Of a stretch of 64,000 bases of DNA, positions 48,630-59,497 are shown one piece after another. Below the pieces are notes generated by a model. It made no database searches, had not been told where the DNA came from, and worked only from the letters and a program-made list of their open reading frames with translations. How positions within the stretch are numbered: position 1 is the first letter of the stretch; each line of letters starts with the position of its first letter. This stretch comes from Odontocerum albicorne (taxonomy: Eukaryota; Arthropoda; Insecta; Trichoptera; Odontoceridae), in NCBI GenBank assembly GCA_949825065.1, contig OX463842.1, positions 33,720,480 to 33,784,479 of the forward strand, in the 5' to 3' direction. The position numbers were made by a program, and so were the translations under genes.

Positions 48630-48940
48630 TACGCAATTCATACATACGTAGGCAGACAAGACTGATCTCCACGCCTTTCTATCCATACACACAGCTCCTA
48701 CCTCGTCGACATTCGACCTCGTTATAAATGCTCTTCTGTCTCTCGTACTTCTTACAGATTTCGCCTTCACTCTTTTGTCTACTTTTTTCTTTCTCTCCAT
48801 GAATTTCAGACATGTAACATATAACAAGCAGTTATCCTTTATTCTATCATTCCTTACTTTACCATATATTGTAATACCAGAAATTTTACTCAAGTCACGC
48901 ATTTCTACAACATTTATTCTGCTCTCCATTTCTCTCTAAA
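48630..48940 (-). mobile_element. LINE family A fragment with internal deletion
   Basis: A minus-strand frame at 48929-48624 begins MESRINVVEMRDLSKISGIT, then IYGKVRNDRIKDN, and ends RDRRAFITRSNVDEVGAVCM, DRKAWRSVLSAY. These are the start and end of the family A C-terminal region with the LTKQIYSANVSG block deleted between them. The frame is open for 101 codons, but the joint is not native. Confidence 0.6.
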
Positions 48941-49812
48941 AATCCGTTTCAATGCATAGGCTTCGCTTTCAAACATCGATATTAGCACTGACAGTACTAT
49001 GTACTCGTGCAATATTTTTTGAAGATTGATTTATTGGCAAAACAGTACAAAGTACGTCGTTGAACTTGTTCCCTGCAGCAACACGTCATTCATTATTTAG
49101 CGAATATAAATCATGTTTACATCGAGCAATGTTTAAACAATCTTTCAGAAATTTTATGTTATTTATATTTTTGTATATCTATATCTACTTTTGTTTATTT
49201 TAAAACCATGGAATAAGCATATACGTACTGGGTTTCCTAAAGTTGGAGATTGGCGGGGCCTATACGAATCTCTACATATGTATCCTTCTTTGGTATGTCC
49301 ATTCCACTCCCCAAACTAATCCCACACAAACTGATAGACACCTGTCACAATCTCTTTACACTCAATTCACGAAGTATCTCTTTTTTCCCGATCTTCTCCC
49401 ATAACTACCCTTGCTCTTCCGTCTCGGTATTGTGCGCCGTTTCCCTGGAGAGAAAAGTATTGTTTGTTTTTAGTATAATCCCGATGTATATACTGTATTA
49501 AACTAACATTTATGTTACAAATGTATTTACACAACAAGGATAACTAGATAACCACTGATCCATCGGGTTGTGTGATGAGGATTTCCTCTTTGAGACCAAA
49601 CGTCTTGGTAAAATACAAATGGGGCAAATAATAAAGAGTTCGAGTTGAGATAACTTAATTTTTTCTATTAAATTATTCGTACATGCCTTTGAATACTACT
49701 CGTATTTTACACTCAATTTAATATTTTTTTAATATTAAACATTTTGGAGCAAAGTCCTATTTACAAAAAAAAACATATACGAAATAACCAAATAATTTCC
49801 AAGTTACATAAC

Positions 49813-50330
49813 TCCAGCTTTTTACACTAATTTTAATCTCCGGAAAGTCTTATTTAACGGGAAAGGCAAAAATGGAATACTTAGCAACAGTGGTGTGTAT
49901 ACACTTTTATGGTATGTGCTGACTGTGATAATTTCTATAGAGGAAAACAGGAAGATCATTTGAAAAGAGATTTCATGAACACAAATTCGCCTTAACAAAT
50001 CTGGTAAACACATATATTCCCAGAATCTCGCCGCTGCTTGCTGAAGTTGTCTCCTGCCTCCCTCAACCCACAATCTCCACCCCGAATGTTTACCATTAGA
50101 AGTGTATATGTCGGTACCAGTTCGAACAGAATTCGGTCTTGTTTGTGCTCCCCTGATGATGAGGTGAAAACCTTGAAACCGGTAGGGTTATACCGTTACA
50201 TGAAGTGGAATAAACAGTGTTTGATAAAAACAAATTACAATGTACAATATTTAAACCGCCACAATGTTAATGCCTTAACTATAAATAATATTAAAAAATA
50301 TATGTATGTACTTGAACTAACATGACTGAC
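49813..50330 (+). mobile_element. Penelope-like element 3' portion, GIY-YIG domain and hammerhead
   Basis: From about 49925 the plus strand reads CDNFY, then, after a one-base shift, GKTGRSFEKRFHEHKFALTN and LVNTYIPRISPLLAEVVSCL, the GIY-YIG endonuclease end of a Penelope-like protein (Y-I-G-K-T-G-R-S-F...R-F-H-E-H). Then come the TATGTCGGTACCAGTTCGAA block, a hammerhead at 50147-50189, AAGTGGAATAAACAGTGTTT and an outer tail ATGTTAATGCCTTAACTATA. It is the longest plus-strand copy here. The reverse transcriptase is absent. Confidence 0.8.
50147..50191 (+). ncRNA. Hammerhead ribozyme, best-preserved copy
   Basis: CTGATGA at 50153-50159, stem II AGGT-GAAA-ACCT (four Watson-Crick pairs, GNRA loop), GAAA at 50175-50178, stem III ACCGGT, cleavage triplet GTA (GTA at 50182-50184), stem I CCC with GGG. 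All catalytic core positions of the type I hammerhead are present, so this copy is predicted to be active, probably as a dimer. Confidence 0.8.
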
Positions 50331-50589
50331 ATTGCAAGGAAATAGCATTACATTTATGGGTTAAAACATTAATGTTGCAAAAATTCGCTATCTTTTTTAA
50401 TTGTTTCGATTAGTAAAATTAGATTTTTTTGGCATTAGCATTTTAGAATTGGCAAAGGTTATCGCGCATATATTATACAAAATCTACTTTCCTCTTGAAT
50501 ATAAACAACAATTATTTCGGAGTGCCGTACTTTTTATCAGTTTTTAAATCTCGAATTCATAATTTTAATAATTGCCTTTATAAAAAAAA

Positions 50590-51235
50590 TAGTTGCAAGA
50601 CTTGAAGCATCCGCATAAGTTTATTTTCCTTGGCTCTATGATTACTAACAGGGGTCCGAGCGATGAGAAGATAATGCGCAGAATCCAGATGGTTCAAAAA
50701 ACGACGAGTCACCTGGAAGTGATATAGAGGGATCGCGATATCCTTAGAAAAAACATGACTCGATTGGTCCAAATCCTTGTTTTCTCTATTTTTGGTATGA
50801 TACGGAGATCTGGACACTCAAGGTATTCAATAGACAAATAATTGATGCCTTTAAGATGTAGTGTTGGAGGCGGCTCTTGCGCATTCCATGGACTGCCAAA
50901 AAAATCAGTCGATTATTAAAGAGCCCATGGTTGAAACACGTTTCTCTGTGCTGTGTGCGAGAAAAATCTTACAATACTTTGGACACAGTGCGAATAAAGT
51001 TCGACAACCTTTAGTGTTAATTTCTGACGGGAAGTGTTAATGACAAAACGAGCAGAGGCCGAGCAATCATCTAATGAAGTGACCAGGTGAAAAAAGTTGC
51101 GAGGTGCTCATTTCAGGAGGTGCTCGTTTCAGGAGGTGCTACTATGGTAAAAGATCGCTTGTGGTGGAGAAGAATGGTTGATGACCATGGTAATCGCGAT
51201 CCTCATAATACAAGAAACGACCAAAAAGAAAAGTA
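50590..51235 (+). mobile_element. LINE reverse transcriptase C-terminal fragment, WTARRTN type
   Basis: In order on the plus strand: KFIFLGSMITNRGPSDEKIM, RRIQMVQKTTSHLEV, RDRDILRKNMTRLVQILVFS, a decayed ETWTL, CWRRLLRIPWTAKKISRL (with shifts), LQYFGHSANKVRQPLV, and DDHGNRDPHNTRNDQKEK with a stop. These are the Y/FLGS.I...G, P...YG.ETW, WRR.LRIPWTA.., R.L.YFGH and HDHGDRDP landmarks of a widespread insect LINE group. A 20-bp triplication (AGGTGCTCATTTC, AGGTGCTCGTTTC) lies at about 51102-51140. Confidence 0.7.
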
Positions 51236-51239
51236 ATAA

Positions 51240-52790
51240 AATATCGGCCCTGAAAAACTATCCGAAGTATTAAATATTTTGGTAAGTTTTTTCGTTCGTT
51301 ACTAATTTTAATTAATGAACAGAATATTTCACTACAGGTTATTAAAAATCACACAATTTCTAGCGTTCTAATGCCTTAAAAGTGTTAGATCGCTTAAAAT
51401 ATATAATATTTTGCATAAATAAATTTCAATAACAGTTCTCGTCCATCATTCAAAATAGCAGGTATCAAATTCTTAATTAGAGCATAAACCGTTGTTTTTA
51501 TAATGACATAAATTGGGCATTTGCCCTCGAAGTAACAAGCACTTACATTAACAGACAAAAGATAAATTTAGGAAGGATATCAGCGTTGTTAATAAACCAT
51601 GTAATTACGTTAACTAAAGAGGGGCGTTACTCAGGGAGATTATGGTGCCCGATTTCGGTGAAAATCGACTAATGGGAGACGCAGAGATAAGACCACCACA
51701 GGCATAATGGGGACTTAACTTTTAAGACAAAGCTTTAATAAATAAAAGCTCTTTGAGCTCAACTCAATGATAAAAGGTTTCTCTTGCTGTCACCTTCAAA
51801 GAGTGACTCATGAGATACAGTATTGCAAAACTTGGAGAAAAAACTGTTTATCTAATTAAAAAAGACATATAATTAATAAAAACTTACTCTAGTTGAATAA
51901 AAAGACATTTTTAGTGCAAACATAATACTAATAAATTATAATTATAAAATATTTTCAATCGCTTTTCAACTACTTCCCTTAAAAGATTTTTTAATTGTTC
52001 TCGATAATAACTTTTTTGCAATATATTTTATATCTCCGAAAGCAAAGCGGAAATATATTCCCGAACTACCTTAGGGGAGTAAATCAGCCCATGTTTGGAA
52101 CGAACGACCTTTTTCAATAAAATCCACTGCACTTAACGCAGGATCAGGACCAATTCCTGATTTTTTTAATTATAAATAACGCATAGAAATGAAGAAATAC
52201 GTATCCTTTTCGTCCAATTTTTTTTAATTACTGTTATTCATTTTAACGCTATTTTACGAAATTTGGTGTTGCCTTGTATTGAATTCCTTTTTCGATTTAT
52301 ATTTTATCGTTCTTGAGGGGAATTAACTAATTAAATTTCACTAAAAAGTAAATTTATATTATTATTTATTCTCCGAACGTTTTTTCGCATTAAAGTCAGC
52401 TTAATTTTTTTTAAACAGATTATATTATATAGTTTATATTCATGTTTTTTTTTCTTCATTCTCATATTTTATATTTTTACCCCAAAAATAAAATGTGTAC
52501 ATTACCTGTTTTCTAATGTTTCATCAGTCGGATAATTCCGCTTGCCACTTGTCAAGTCGAAAATGCAGTAGAAGTACGAGTACGCCCAATTGAACGAGGA
52601 TGTCCATGTCCCTGCATATCGTAAAAAGTTTACTTTAAATTTCACAACTGTTAAAATATTGTTTTAAGATACTAAAATTTCATACAATCTGTACCATATA
52701 TTGTTTTCCATGTAATTTGAAACTGACATAGTTATATAAAATAATATTGTCTTTAATATTTGAGGTCAAAGATATAATTGAGACCGTAAA
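51240..52790. other. Intron sequence without recognised elements
   Basis: AT-rich; no transposon ends, exons or RNA genes recognised. Confidence 0.4.
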
Positions 52791-52794
52791 ACGA

Positions 52795-52975
52795 TTAAAA
52801 TGGAATTGAGAAGGGGATATTGTCAGAACAATGGATAATCTTTGGACATATAGACTAACTAGTGGCAGTCGACAGGCATTTAAACGCCTAGAAGGCCATT
52901 AAAGGCACAATGGTTGGATGATATGATGTACATAAAATTTAAGGCACAACATGGCAGCAAACTGCAATTAATATA
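52795..52975 (+). mobile_element. Short LINE ORF2 C-terminal fragment
   Basis: IEKGDIVRTMDNLWTYRLTS, then GSRQAFKRLEG and WLDDMM-like residues resemble the GH..R..D.RW......W.P..GKR..GR...RW.DDI ending of a LINE group distinct from the others here. Only about 55 residues, decayed. Confidence 0.4.
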
Positions 52976-52979
52976 CCAT

Positions 52980-54000
52980 TTTGGAGAAGTAAAAAAATGT
53001 TTTTTTTACAAATTGTGTTAAGAATATAAAATTTCAATTGAAAAAATCATAATTTTTGTTGTTTTTTATGTAGATAGTAATAGTTTTTAATTTTTTTTTT
53101 CTTTTCTTGTTTAAGCAATATAAAATTTTGTTATTGGCTGCTACAAGCATTACACGTCTCGGAACGTTGTCTCGGCGGTGTTGCGTACATTTTTATGAGT
53201 ATAGAAAATTATGATTCTAGCGCGGTAACGTAAAAAAATACAACTTTCTCACGTGCCTTGACTTGGGAAAATAAATTTGGTATCAGCTTGATAAAGGTGA
53301 CATTTTTACCGCTAAACTTAGAATTTTATCACACCTGTATGCAAAAAATCTATTTCCCTTTATTTTATTACGTAATGACTTTTTATGAAAAAGTGTCTTC
53401 GATTTTTATCTTGTTATTTTGCATTCAAAATGTGATTTTTATATAAAAACGGCGTTTCAGTTATTTCAATATTATTTAATGATAGTGTAGTTTTAGCCTC
53501 TTGGTCGTTAATTTCAAGAAAATGGAAATATCTTAGGGATCACCGACTCACGTTTGACGTTTCTATTAGCACTTGAGGTTTGCAAGTTTCATTTATCTAT
53601 TGGTGAAGTTAGACGTTACCACTTCGCAGTGGAAGTCTTAGTTGAATTACCTTGTTATTTGAGGCGGGCACTGCTTTTACACTGAGAAAAGAAAGTCCCA
53701 AGTTTTCCTTTCTTCTCAACGCCAAAGTGTCACATCGTTATCTTTTTATTACTTGACTTTGCTAGCACTTTTATTTTTAACTTCTTTGTAAGTTCGTGCT
53801 TTAATTTGATGAATAAAATGCAGGGGAATCCGCTTGTGTTATAATATTATCAAAGTGTATACCTTTTATAGTTGAGTATCTTTAATTTATCCGAGTCATA
53901 GTCGATTCTTTATCTTCACATTGAAAGGATTTTTTTAACTACACTTTTTTCGTCTAAAACACGTATAAAGAATAGACAGATAACTCTCCAAAACCCTTGC
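52980..54000. other. Intron sequence without recognised elements
   Basis: No domain in the frame at 53258-53446. Nothing else identified. Confidence 0.4.
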
Positions 54001-54840
54001 TACTACTACAGGAATATGGCAGGATGACAGTTATATAGAGTATATTTATCTTCAATATAATAATATATATATAATAATTGAGGAACTTACATCAGTTGAC
54101 AAATTAATTAGTATTTTCTGCTGTGCTGACAATGCAACAATCGTTGCAAAATATGAAGACGACCTCCAAAAGATGGTCCATACGTTGTCTTTCATCACAA
54201 AAATATCATATGGATATATCTGTAGAGAAAACTAAATGTTTATCATTACCAAAAATACAGCGAAATGCAACTTATTATTGATAACAAACCTATTGAACAA
54301 GTGATGGAATTCAAATACGAGAAATCGTATCTAGGTGTCAATTCGCTCAGTTTATCGTATGATGGTCTGCAAATATCTAGTTGTCAATTCGCTCAGTTAC
54401 TCGTATGATGGTCTGCTAAAGAAATAAGAGGCCAAGTAAATAAAGCCGCTGCTGTCTCCGGATGCTTAAAATATGTGGTGTGGTAAAACAAATTCATTAG
54501 AATAAGGAGAAAGGTAAAAAATACAAAGGATGTGTGAGGTCAATCACGACTAATGAAATCAAAACCCTTTAGAGATAGAGCTAGAAATTCCCGTATTCGA
54601 GAAATATTTGAAGTAGAAGGTATTGTGAGATGGGGTACAAACCGCAGAAGATATTTACGAAGTCGTGAAGAGGATAGATAGCACAAGGGTTCCCTACATA
54701 GTAACGCATGAAATACCCACTGGTAGGCGTACCCCAGATGGACCTCCAAGAATATGGCTGGGAGTCAAAATCTCAAGAAAAGTAGTCCTGATAATAACGG
54801 ACTACATGTCTAACATTAGCAGAAAAGAAGTATGAAATTA
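54001..54840 (+). mobile_element. LINE reverse transcriptase fragment (palm to C-terminus)
   Basis: CCADNATIVAKYEDDLQKMV (about 54118; a decayed YADD site), then KTKCLS-like and QLIIDNKPIEQVMEFKYLGV with shifts (about 54265-54340), QVNKAAAVSGCLKYVVW, then WRNKRRRY-like residues, VVKRIDSTRV and EIPTGRRTPDGPPRIWL (about 54700-54760). The order is that of one LINE protein. A 55-bp tandem duplication around TCTAG.TGTCAATTCGCTCAG at 54325-54415 interrupts the FKYLGV region. Inactive. Confidence 0.7.
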
Positions 54841-55605
54841 TTCTGTTTTTGTACTATAATATACAAAACGTGACAACTATTGAGATATACTATACCTGAT
54901 CAATCGCTATTTTTTAGTTATAAAATTAAAAATATAGGGTTTTAAACTTTCTGTAAACTTATATAAAGTTTAAATCATTTTGGATGCTGTCAAATCTGCT
55001 TATTTTTTTTTTCTTAAAAAAAAATATATCAATTATTATTTTGTTTAATGTTTTGATCTTCGGAATAATGTTTATTTTGTACAGGATTATAAAATATCAC
55101 ATTCTAATATTTCATGTTCAAAAGTGGCCGTACTTTAAAACATTCAAGGCAGTTCAGTTAGTGTTATTTGTTAATGAAATAAAATAATTTATAAAAAAGT
55201 TAATTTGATCTGTTTAGTTTAGACTGTCTGTATGAATGGGAATTTTAGTTTCTTCTTCATTTCAAACAGAGTTTGAAACAGATTATATACGTCAATTATA
55301 GATACTTCAGCCTACAGTCGGTGAACAGTGGTAAGGGGAAAACTTGTGAAACTGGGGAATGGTAATGAGAAAACATTTAAATTGTGAAATACCTATATTA
55401 TTTTTCCAAATTTAATGAATATTTTTGAGTCGATGAAAATAAATCGAAATTTTATATTTCCATTTTTTTGTGCGTTCTTGAAATTTATTTTTCGCTTTAA
55501 TTGGTTTGCATTTTCGAACTTCAAGACACAACTGTTTGAAGACTTGAATTTATTGTATGCCTGGCAAATCATATTATAATATGTGTATAGTTTTTAAATT
55601 ATGTA
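54841..55605. other. No recognised gene
   Basis: AT-rich; the 67-codon frame at 54984-55187 is hydrophobic by composition. Confidence 0.4.
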
Positions 55606-56894
55606 TTGGGTGTTAACATAAGATGTCTCCGTTTTTTTTCCAAATGAAGAGAACAAGAGGACACAGCAAAAAAAAATACAACAAATTAGTCAATAATGTA
55701 TTCTCCTTCATTATTTACAACTTCTTGCCAACGTTCTACAAGTTTTTCAATGCCTGTGTGATAAAAACCATCCAGTCTTGACTCGAGGAATTTGTCCAAC
55801 CATGTCTGCAATTTGACGTCATTGTTGAAGGAAATGCCGCGCAAATTGTTCGAAAGCAACTGGAAAAGGTGGAAACCGATGGCGCGAGGTCTGGAGAATA
55901 TGGAGGGTGCGGCAGGACTTCCAAACCAAGCGTTTGAATGGCATTTTTCGTAATGTTGGCGATATGAGGGCGGGCGTTATCGTGTTGCAGAATAACGTCA
56001 TATTACCGATCCGGCCTTTTTTGTTGAATTGCAGTGTTGAGCCGCTGCATTTGCAGAATGGATAGCTCCGCGTTGACTGTCTGATTGCGTTCAAGTATCT
56101 CGTAGTGGATGACGTCTTGCCAATCCCACCAGATGCAAATCATCGTCTTGCGCAGATGCAAACCTTGTTTCGCTCTGGACGTTGTTTGTTGACCATAACT
56201 CACCCATTTTCTTCATATTCACATAAAGGCACCATTTTTCATCACCAGTAATAATGCGGTAAAGGAACCTTTGATTGTGGTCATGCGTAGCTCGATGACG
56301 CGCGAGCAAACCAGCAGAAATGGTAGAACGTTGATTTTTCTTGTTTTCACTCAAAACATGTGGAACCCAAGCGCCGAACTTCTGGACTTTCCCCATTGAT
56401 TTAAGATATCGGTATACAGTCATGTGACTACAATTCATCTGCTCAGCCAATTCTACGGTGGTTTGAAGGGGATCTTCATGAATAATATGGTTTAAGCGGT
56501 CCTCATCGAAGTCCACTGGTCGTCCGGAACGCTCCATGTCTTTCAGGTCGAAATTAACGTCTTTGAAACGCAAAAACCATCGACGAGCTGTCCTTTCATT
56601 CATAGCATCTTCACCGTACACTTCGCAAATATCGCGAGCAGCTTTGGCAGCTTTATTTCTTCGATTGAACGCGAACAGAAGGTGTCGAAAATGCTCACTT
56701 TCCTCTATTTGACATTCCATTTTGAAGGCTTGTATTCAAATAAAATAATATATGTAACGTAAAAGCAAACACAATTTATTGTAGAGCAGAAAATTTTCTT
56801 TCAAATGACGTATAACCTTTACCATTTTGTTTTACTTTTGGTGCTCATTTTTAAATTTGAAAAAAAAACGGACACAACTTATGTTAACACCTAA
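55606..56894 (-). mobile_element. Mariner copy 3, complete-length 1289-bp element
   Basis: TA at both borders (55604-55605, 56895-56896). Ends: left TTGGGTGTTAACATAAGATG; right, minus strand, TTAGGTGTTAACATAAGTTG (two differences in 20). Both sides continue into a GTCCG-TTTTTTTT type motif. It differs from copy 2 in both ends and protein, so it is a different mariner lineage, closer to copy 1. Confidence 0.9.
55736..56720 (-). pseudogene. Mariner transposase with several frameshifts
   Basis: Starts at ATG 56720 (minus strand): MECQIEESEHFRHLLFAFNR, helix-turn-helix, ERTARRWFLRFKDVNFDLKD, RSGRPVDFDEDRLN, WVPHVLSENKKNQR, then ITGDEKWCLYVNMK with the first catalytic D. The frame shifts near 56200-56150 into TKQGLHLRKTMICIWWDWQD VIHYEILERNQTV, and again near 55990; HDNARPH (second D) is readable there. 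The third site reads SPDLAPS then VSTF, because a small deletion removed the codon of the third D and shifted frame. There are at least three disabling changes. Confidence 0.9.
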
Positions 56895-57145
56895 TAATTA
56901 CCAAAGAGATTAATTATTTTAAAAAAATTACTCCTTCTTTTAATTATATGCCAAAGTTGAAATAATATGGGTTCTAGTGTAAAAAATATAATTTATTTCA
57001 GATATTTCACCAAAGTTTCTACATTTTTCAAGATGCATTTCTTGTTATGCATACATACAATGTTGACCATATCAACAAATATTGACTATTCAGATTTAAA
57101 TATTTACTTGTGTTTCATATCTTGTATTGTATTATATTATACTTT

Positions 57146-57347
57146 ATTTTTATACAGTACAGCCTGTTGGGATTATAGCCATGTGGCAATCTCTTCTAAC
57201 GACCCAGAAAGATGTTAAAGAAGCTTTAAGTGAAATCCATATGGAATCATTTGTTTTTTTTTTTAATCTGAGTTCCAGCGGGATTTGAACCCGCAACCTG
57301 CGGGCTAGGAGACATGCGTCTTACCAACTAGGTCATGGAGGTCGTCC
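57146..57347 (-). mobile_element. tRNA-derived SINE, family 1, full length, minus strand
   Basis: Best copy of the family. Minus strand: GACCTCCATGACCTAGTTGG with TAAGACGCATG (A box), GCAGGTTGCGGGTTCAAATC (B box), then CTGGAACTCAGATT, a T-rich stretch, the CACTTAAAGCTTCTTTAACA body, and the tail GAAGAGATTGCCACATGGCT with AACAGGCTGTACTGTATAAA. Length about 200 bases. The head is a tRNA-like promoter, not a working tRNA gene, because the 3' half does not close an acceptor stem. It lies 135 bases upstream of the exon c acceptor. Confidence 0.8.
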
Positions 57348-57481
57348 TCGTCGTATCTTGACTTTTAAGCCAAATTACCTCATTTCTTTCAATCGCTGGA
57401 AGGATTTAAATTTGCCGAAGATTTTTAATACACATAACCGATTCGGCACAATGTAAACTAAGTATATTTGACATGTTACAG

Positions 57482-57696
57482 GTATTATATCCACGAGTGG
57501 ACGCCGCCTAGACCGCGAGAGCCAGTCACAGCACTCCCTCGAGGTGCAGGTGTCCGACGATGGAGAGCCTTCGCTGTCCTCCGCCACCAGGGTCTTGATA
57601 GACATCCTTGACGTCAACGACCATACGCCAGTCTTCCTGGAGCAGTACTATTCCGTTAGGGTACCAGCGGGGAAAAAGCATGATCCTAAGTTCCAG
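57482..57696 (+). CDS. kug: Fat-like cadherin, exon c (end of a repeat, linker, start of the next)
   Basis: 215-base exon; acceptor GACATGTTACAG, donor CAG then GTTTGT. It enters with two bases finishing glycine and ends on a full codon. It encodes GIISTSGRRLDRESQSQHSL, EVQVSDDGEPSLSSATRVLI, DILDVNDHTPVFLEQYYSVR, VPAGKKHDPKFQ. Canonical LDRE, V-S-D-D-G and D-V-N-D-H-T-P-V-F calcium-binding motifs are all present. The next repeat starts with YYSVRVP and lacks the usual E-N; the charged KKHDPKF insertion at this point is also a feature I associate with FAT1-3 proteins at the equivalent repeat. No stop, so the gene continues beyond the window. Confidence 0.9.
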
Positions 57697-59315
57697 GTTT
57701 GTAGTTTTATTAAATCAAATTTGAATTTGTAAGATGATGTGGTTATTTTTTAATAAATAATGTGTATTTGAGTTTAGTACAATTATTTTCTTATTGTTTG
57801 ATGATTTCTTATATATTTTCCTGCATTTTTATTTTAGAATTGTTCATGCAATTACCACATCAACTTATCTGGCAACGAGTAAACACGAAAATTTTGCATA
57901 ATTTGGGGTACTTAAAAAGTAGAACAATAGTTTATAATAATTTACTAACTCGTGGGTATCAACTACTTGGAAGAATCTCGAATTGCACTGCTAGGAAAAA
58001 AGTTTCCGCCTTTTTTAGTCAGCCCCATCCCCATGCTTTGTTCGTATAATTACTGAACTTATTTGGTTTTAGTTAGTAATACTGTATTTATGAAAAATAT
58101 TTTCCGTCAATAGGTAATTAATTACTTTTTCAGCTGTATATAAGGTATAACGGGACATTGATCAGGAAAGAAACGAATCCGTATCACAAATAGTGATGAT
58201 TTGATCCTCGTCATACTTAAGGCTATAATATAACGTTACGAAATTGAGATTCAAACCCGAATTCATAGTCCAGCCTTAATACTAAATACTAATTTCTCAC
58301 CTTAATTTTTCGTTATTCGTATTCACAATAGGGTCTCATACACTCCAAACCTCAGAGCGTGGTAATTGAACCACTTGACCCTTAATGTTTAAGGAATCTA
58401 CGAAATTTTTATTTTATTTGTATTTCTTTTTTAAAAATAGTTTAGATACGGGAAAAATAGTTAGTATTTAGATCGGACTATGAATTCGGGCCTTAGTCCG
58501 ATGTACGACTGTGTATTAATTGGTGAATAGGTTTGCGCACTAAAACTATTGTTCTGGTATTTCGTTTCTCTTCATTATTGATAAATATATTAAATCAAGT
58601 TATTTTATTGTATAATAACTGCCTATTTAAGACAAGCATAAGCCTAGTTAAGCATGTAGGTATGGCAAATAATATACTAAATAGAAAAAAACATCGTTTT
58701 CTTATCTATTTGTGACTAAATATTTACTATTTATTGCGTTTTTTTTTAATAAACTACATGGATTTGATAAATCGACCTACATTTTTTCATGTTCAAACAT
58801 ACTAGAACGCCTTTTCAGTTTGTCCCTCGCTTAGCATTTCACAGGCGTCTCCTTAATCCTTCCAATGCCGCAACTCAAACACAAGTCCTGAAAAATGCTT
58901 TTCTTGGAACGACATGGAATCTCAATTCGAAATCTCGAGGTTATTGCAATTTTTCTCTCCCTTTTCTATGGGTTCTCGTATTTGAATATATTTTACTCTG
59001 GCCATATAGATATATCCGCCTCTGAAATTCCCAATTTTGTGAGATATGTTTCTTTAAAACTAAGCAATATCGCAGAGGAAGTTGTATTAAAGAGGCCTAT
59101 ATTGTTTTGTTTGATAGTATAAGGAAATATAAATTGATATTATTTTATATATCGTAACTTCAGATTTTATATTTCGTTTTACTATTCTCTTTGCTGCTGC
59201 TATGGTACTGGATGAAGTTTTTTTTATGAATTTCACGATTTAATAAAATATATGGACGTGTTTTTTTTTGTCTCAAATATATTTTATGGTGCGTTATTTT
59301 TTCATTCTGAGTAAT
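57697..59315. other. Intron sequence after exon c
   Basis: No further exon or transposon recognised. The two overlapping frames at 58789-59122 are a GC-richer patch without a domain or usable splice phase that I could confirm. Confidence 0.4.
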
Positions 59316-59497
59316 TGCTAGGTATAGAGTACAGCCTGTTGGTATTTTGTAATTTCTTCTAAACAGTCAGAAAGATGTTTAGATACCTTACGTGTATAAT
59401 CAAACTAGGACCCTATTTTGAGTCCCATCGGGGATCTAATCTGAAACTCCCAGATGGGAAGTTATACGTTCTACCAACTAGACCACGGAGGTATATA
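59316..59497 (-). mobile_element. tRNA-derived SINE, family 1, minus strand
   Basis: Left: AGAGTACAGCCTGTTGGTAT and AATTTCTTCTAAACAGTCAG (tail complement). Right: GTTCTACCAACTAGACCACG with GAGGT (head complement). Same layout as 57146-57347, with a small insertion. Confidence 0.7.

Noticed and set aside
57285..57347. True tRNA genes
   Set aside because: Several A/B box pairs exist (also near 1700, 16320, 16430, 17390, 61620 and 62570), but they occur at SINE heads with common tails and the cloverleaf acceptor stems do not close.
58789..59122. Possible further cadherin exon
   Set aside because: No D.NDN, LDRE or A.D.D motif in any frame and no acceptor in phase 0 with suitable sequence.
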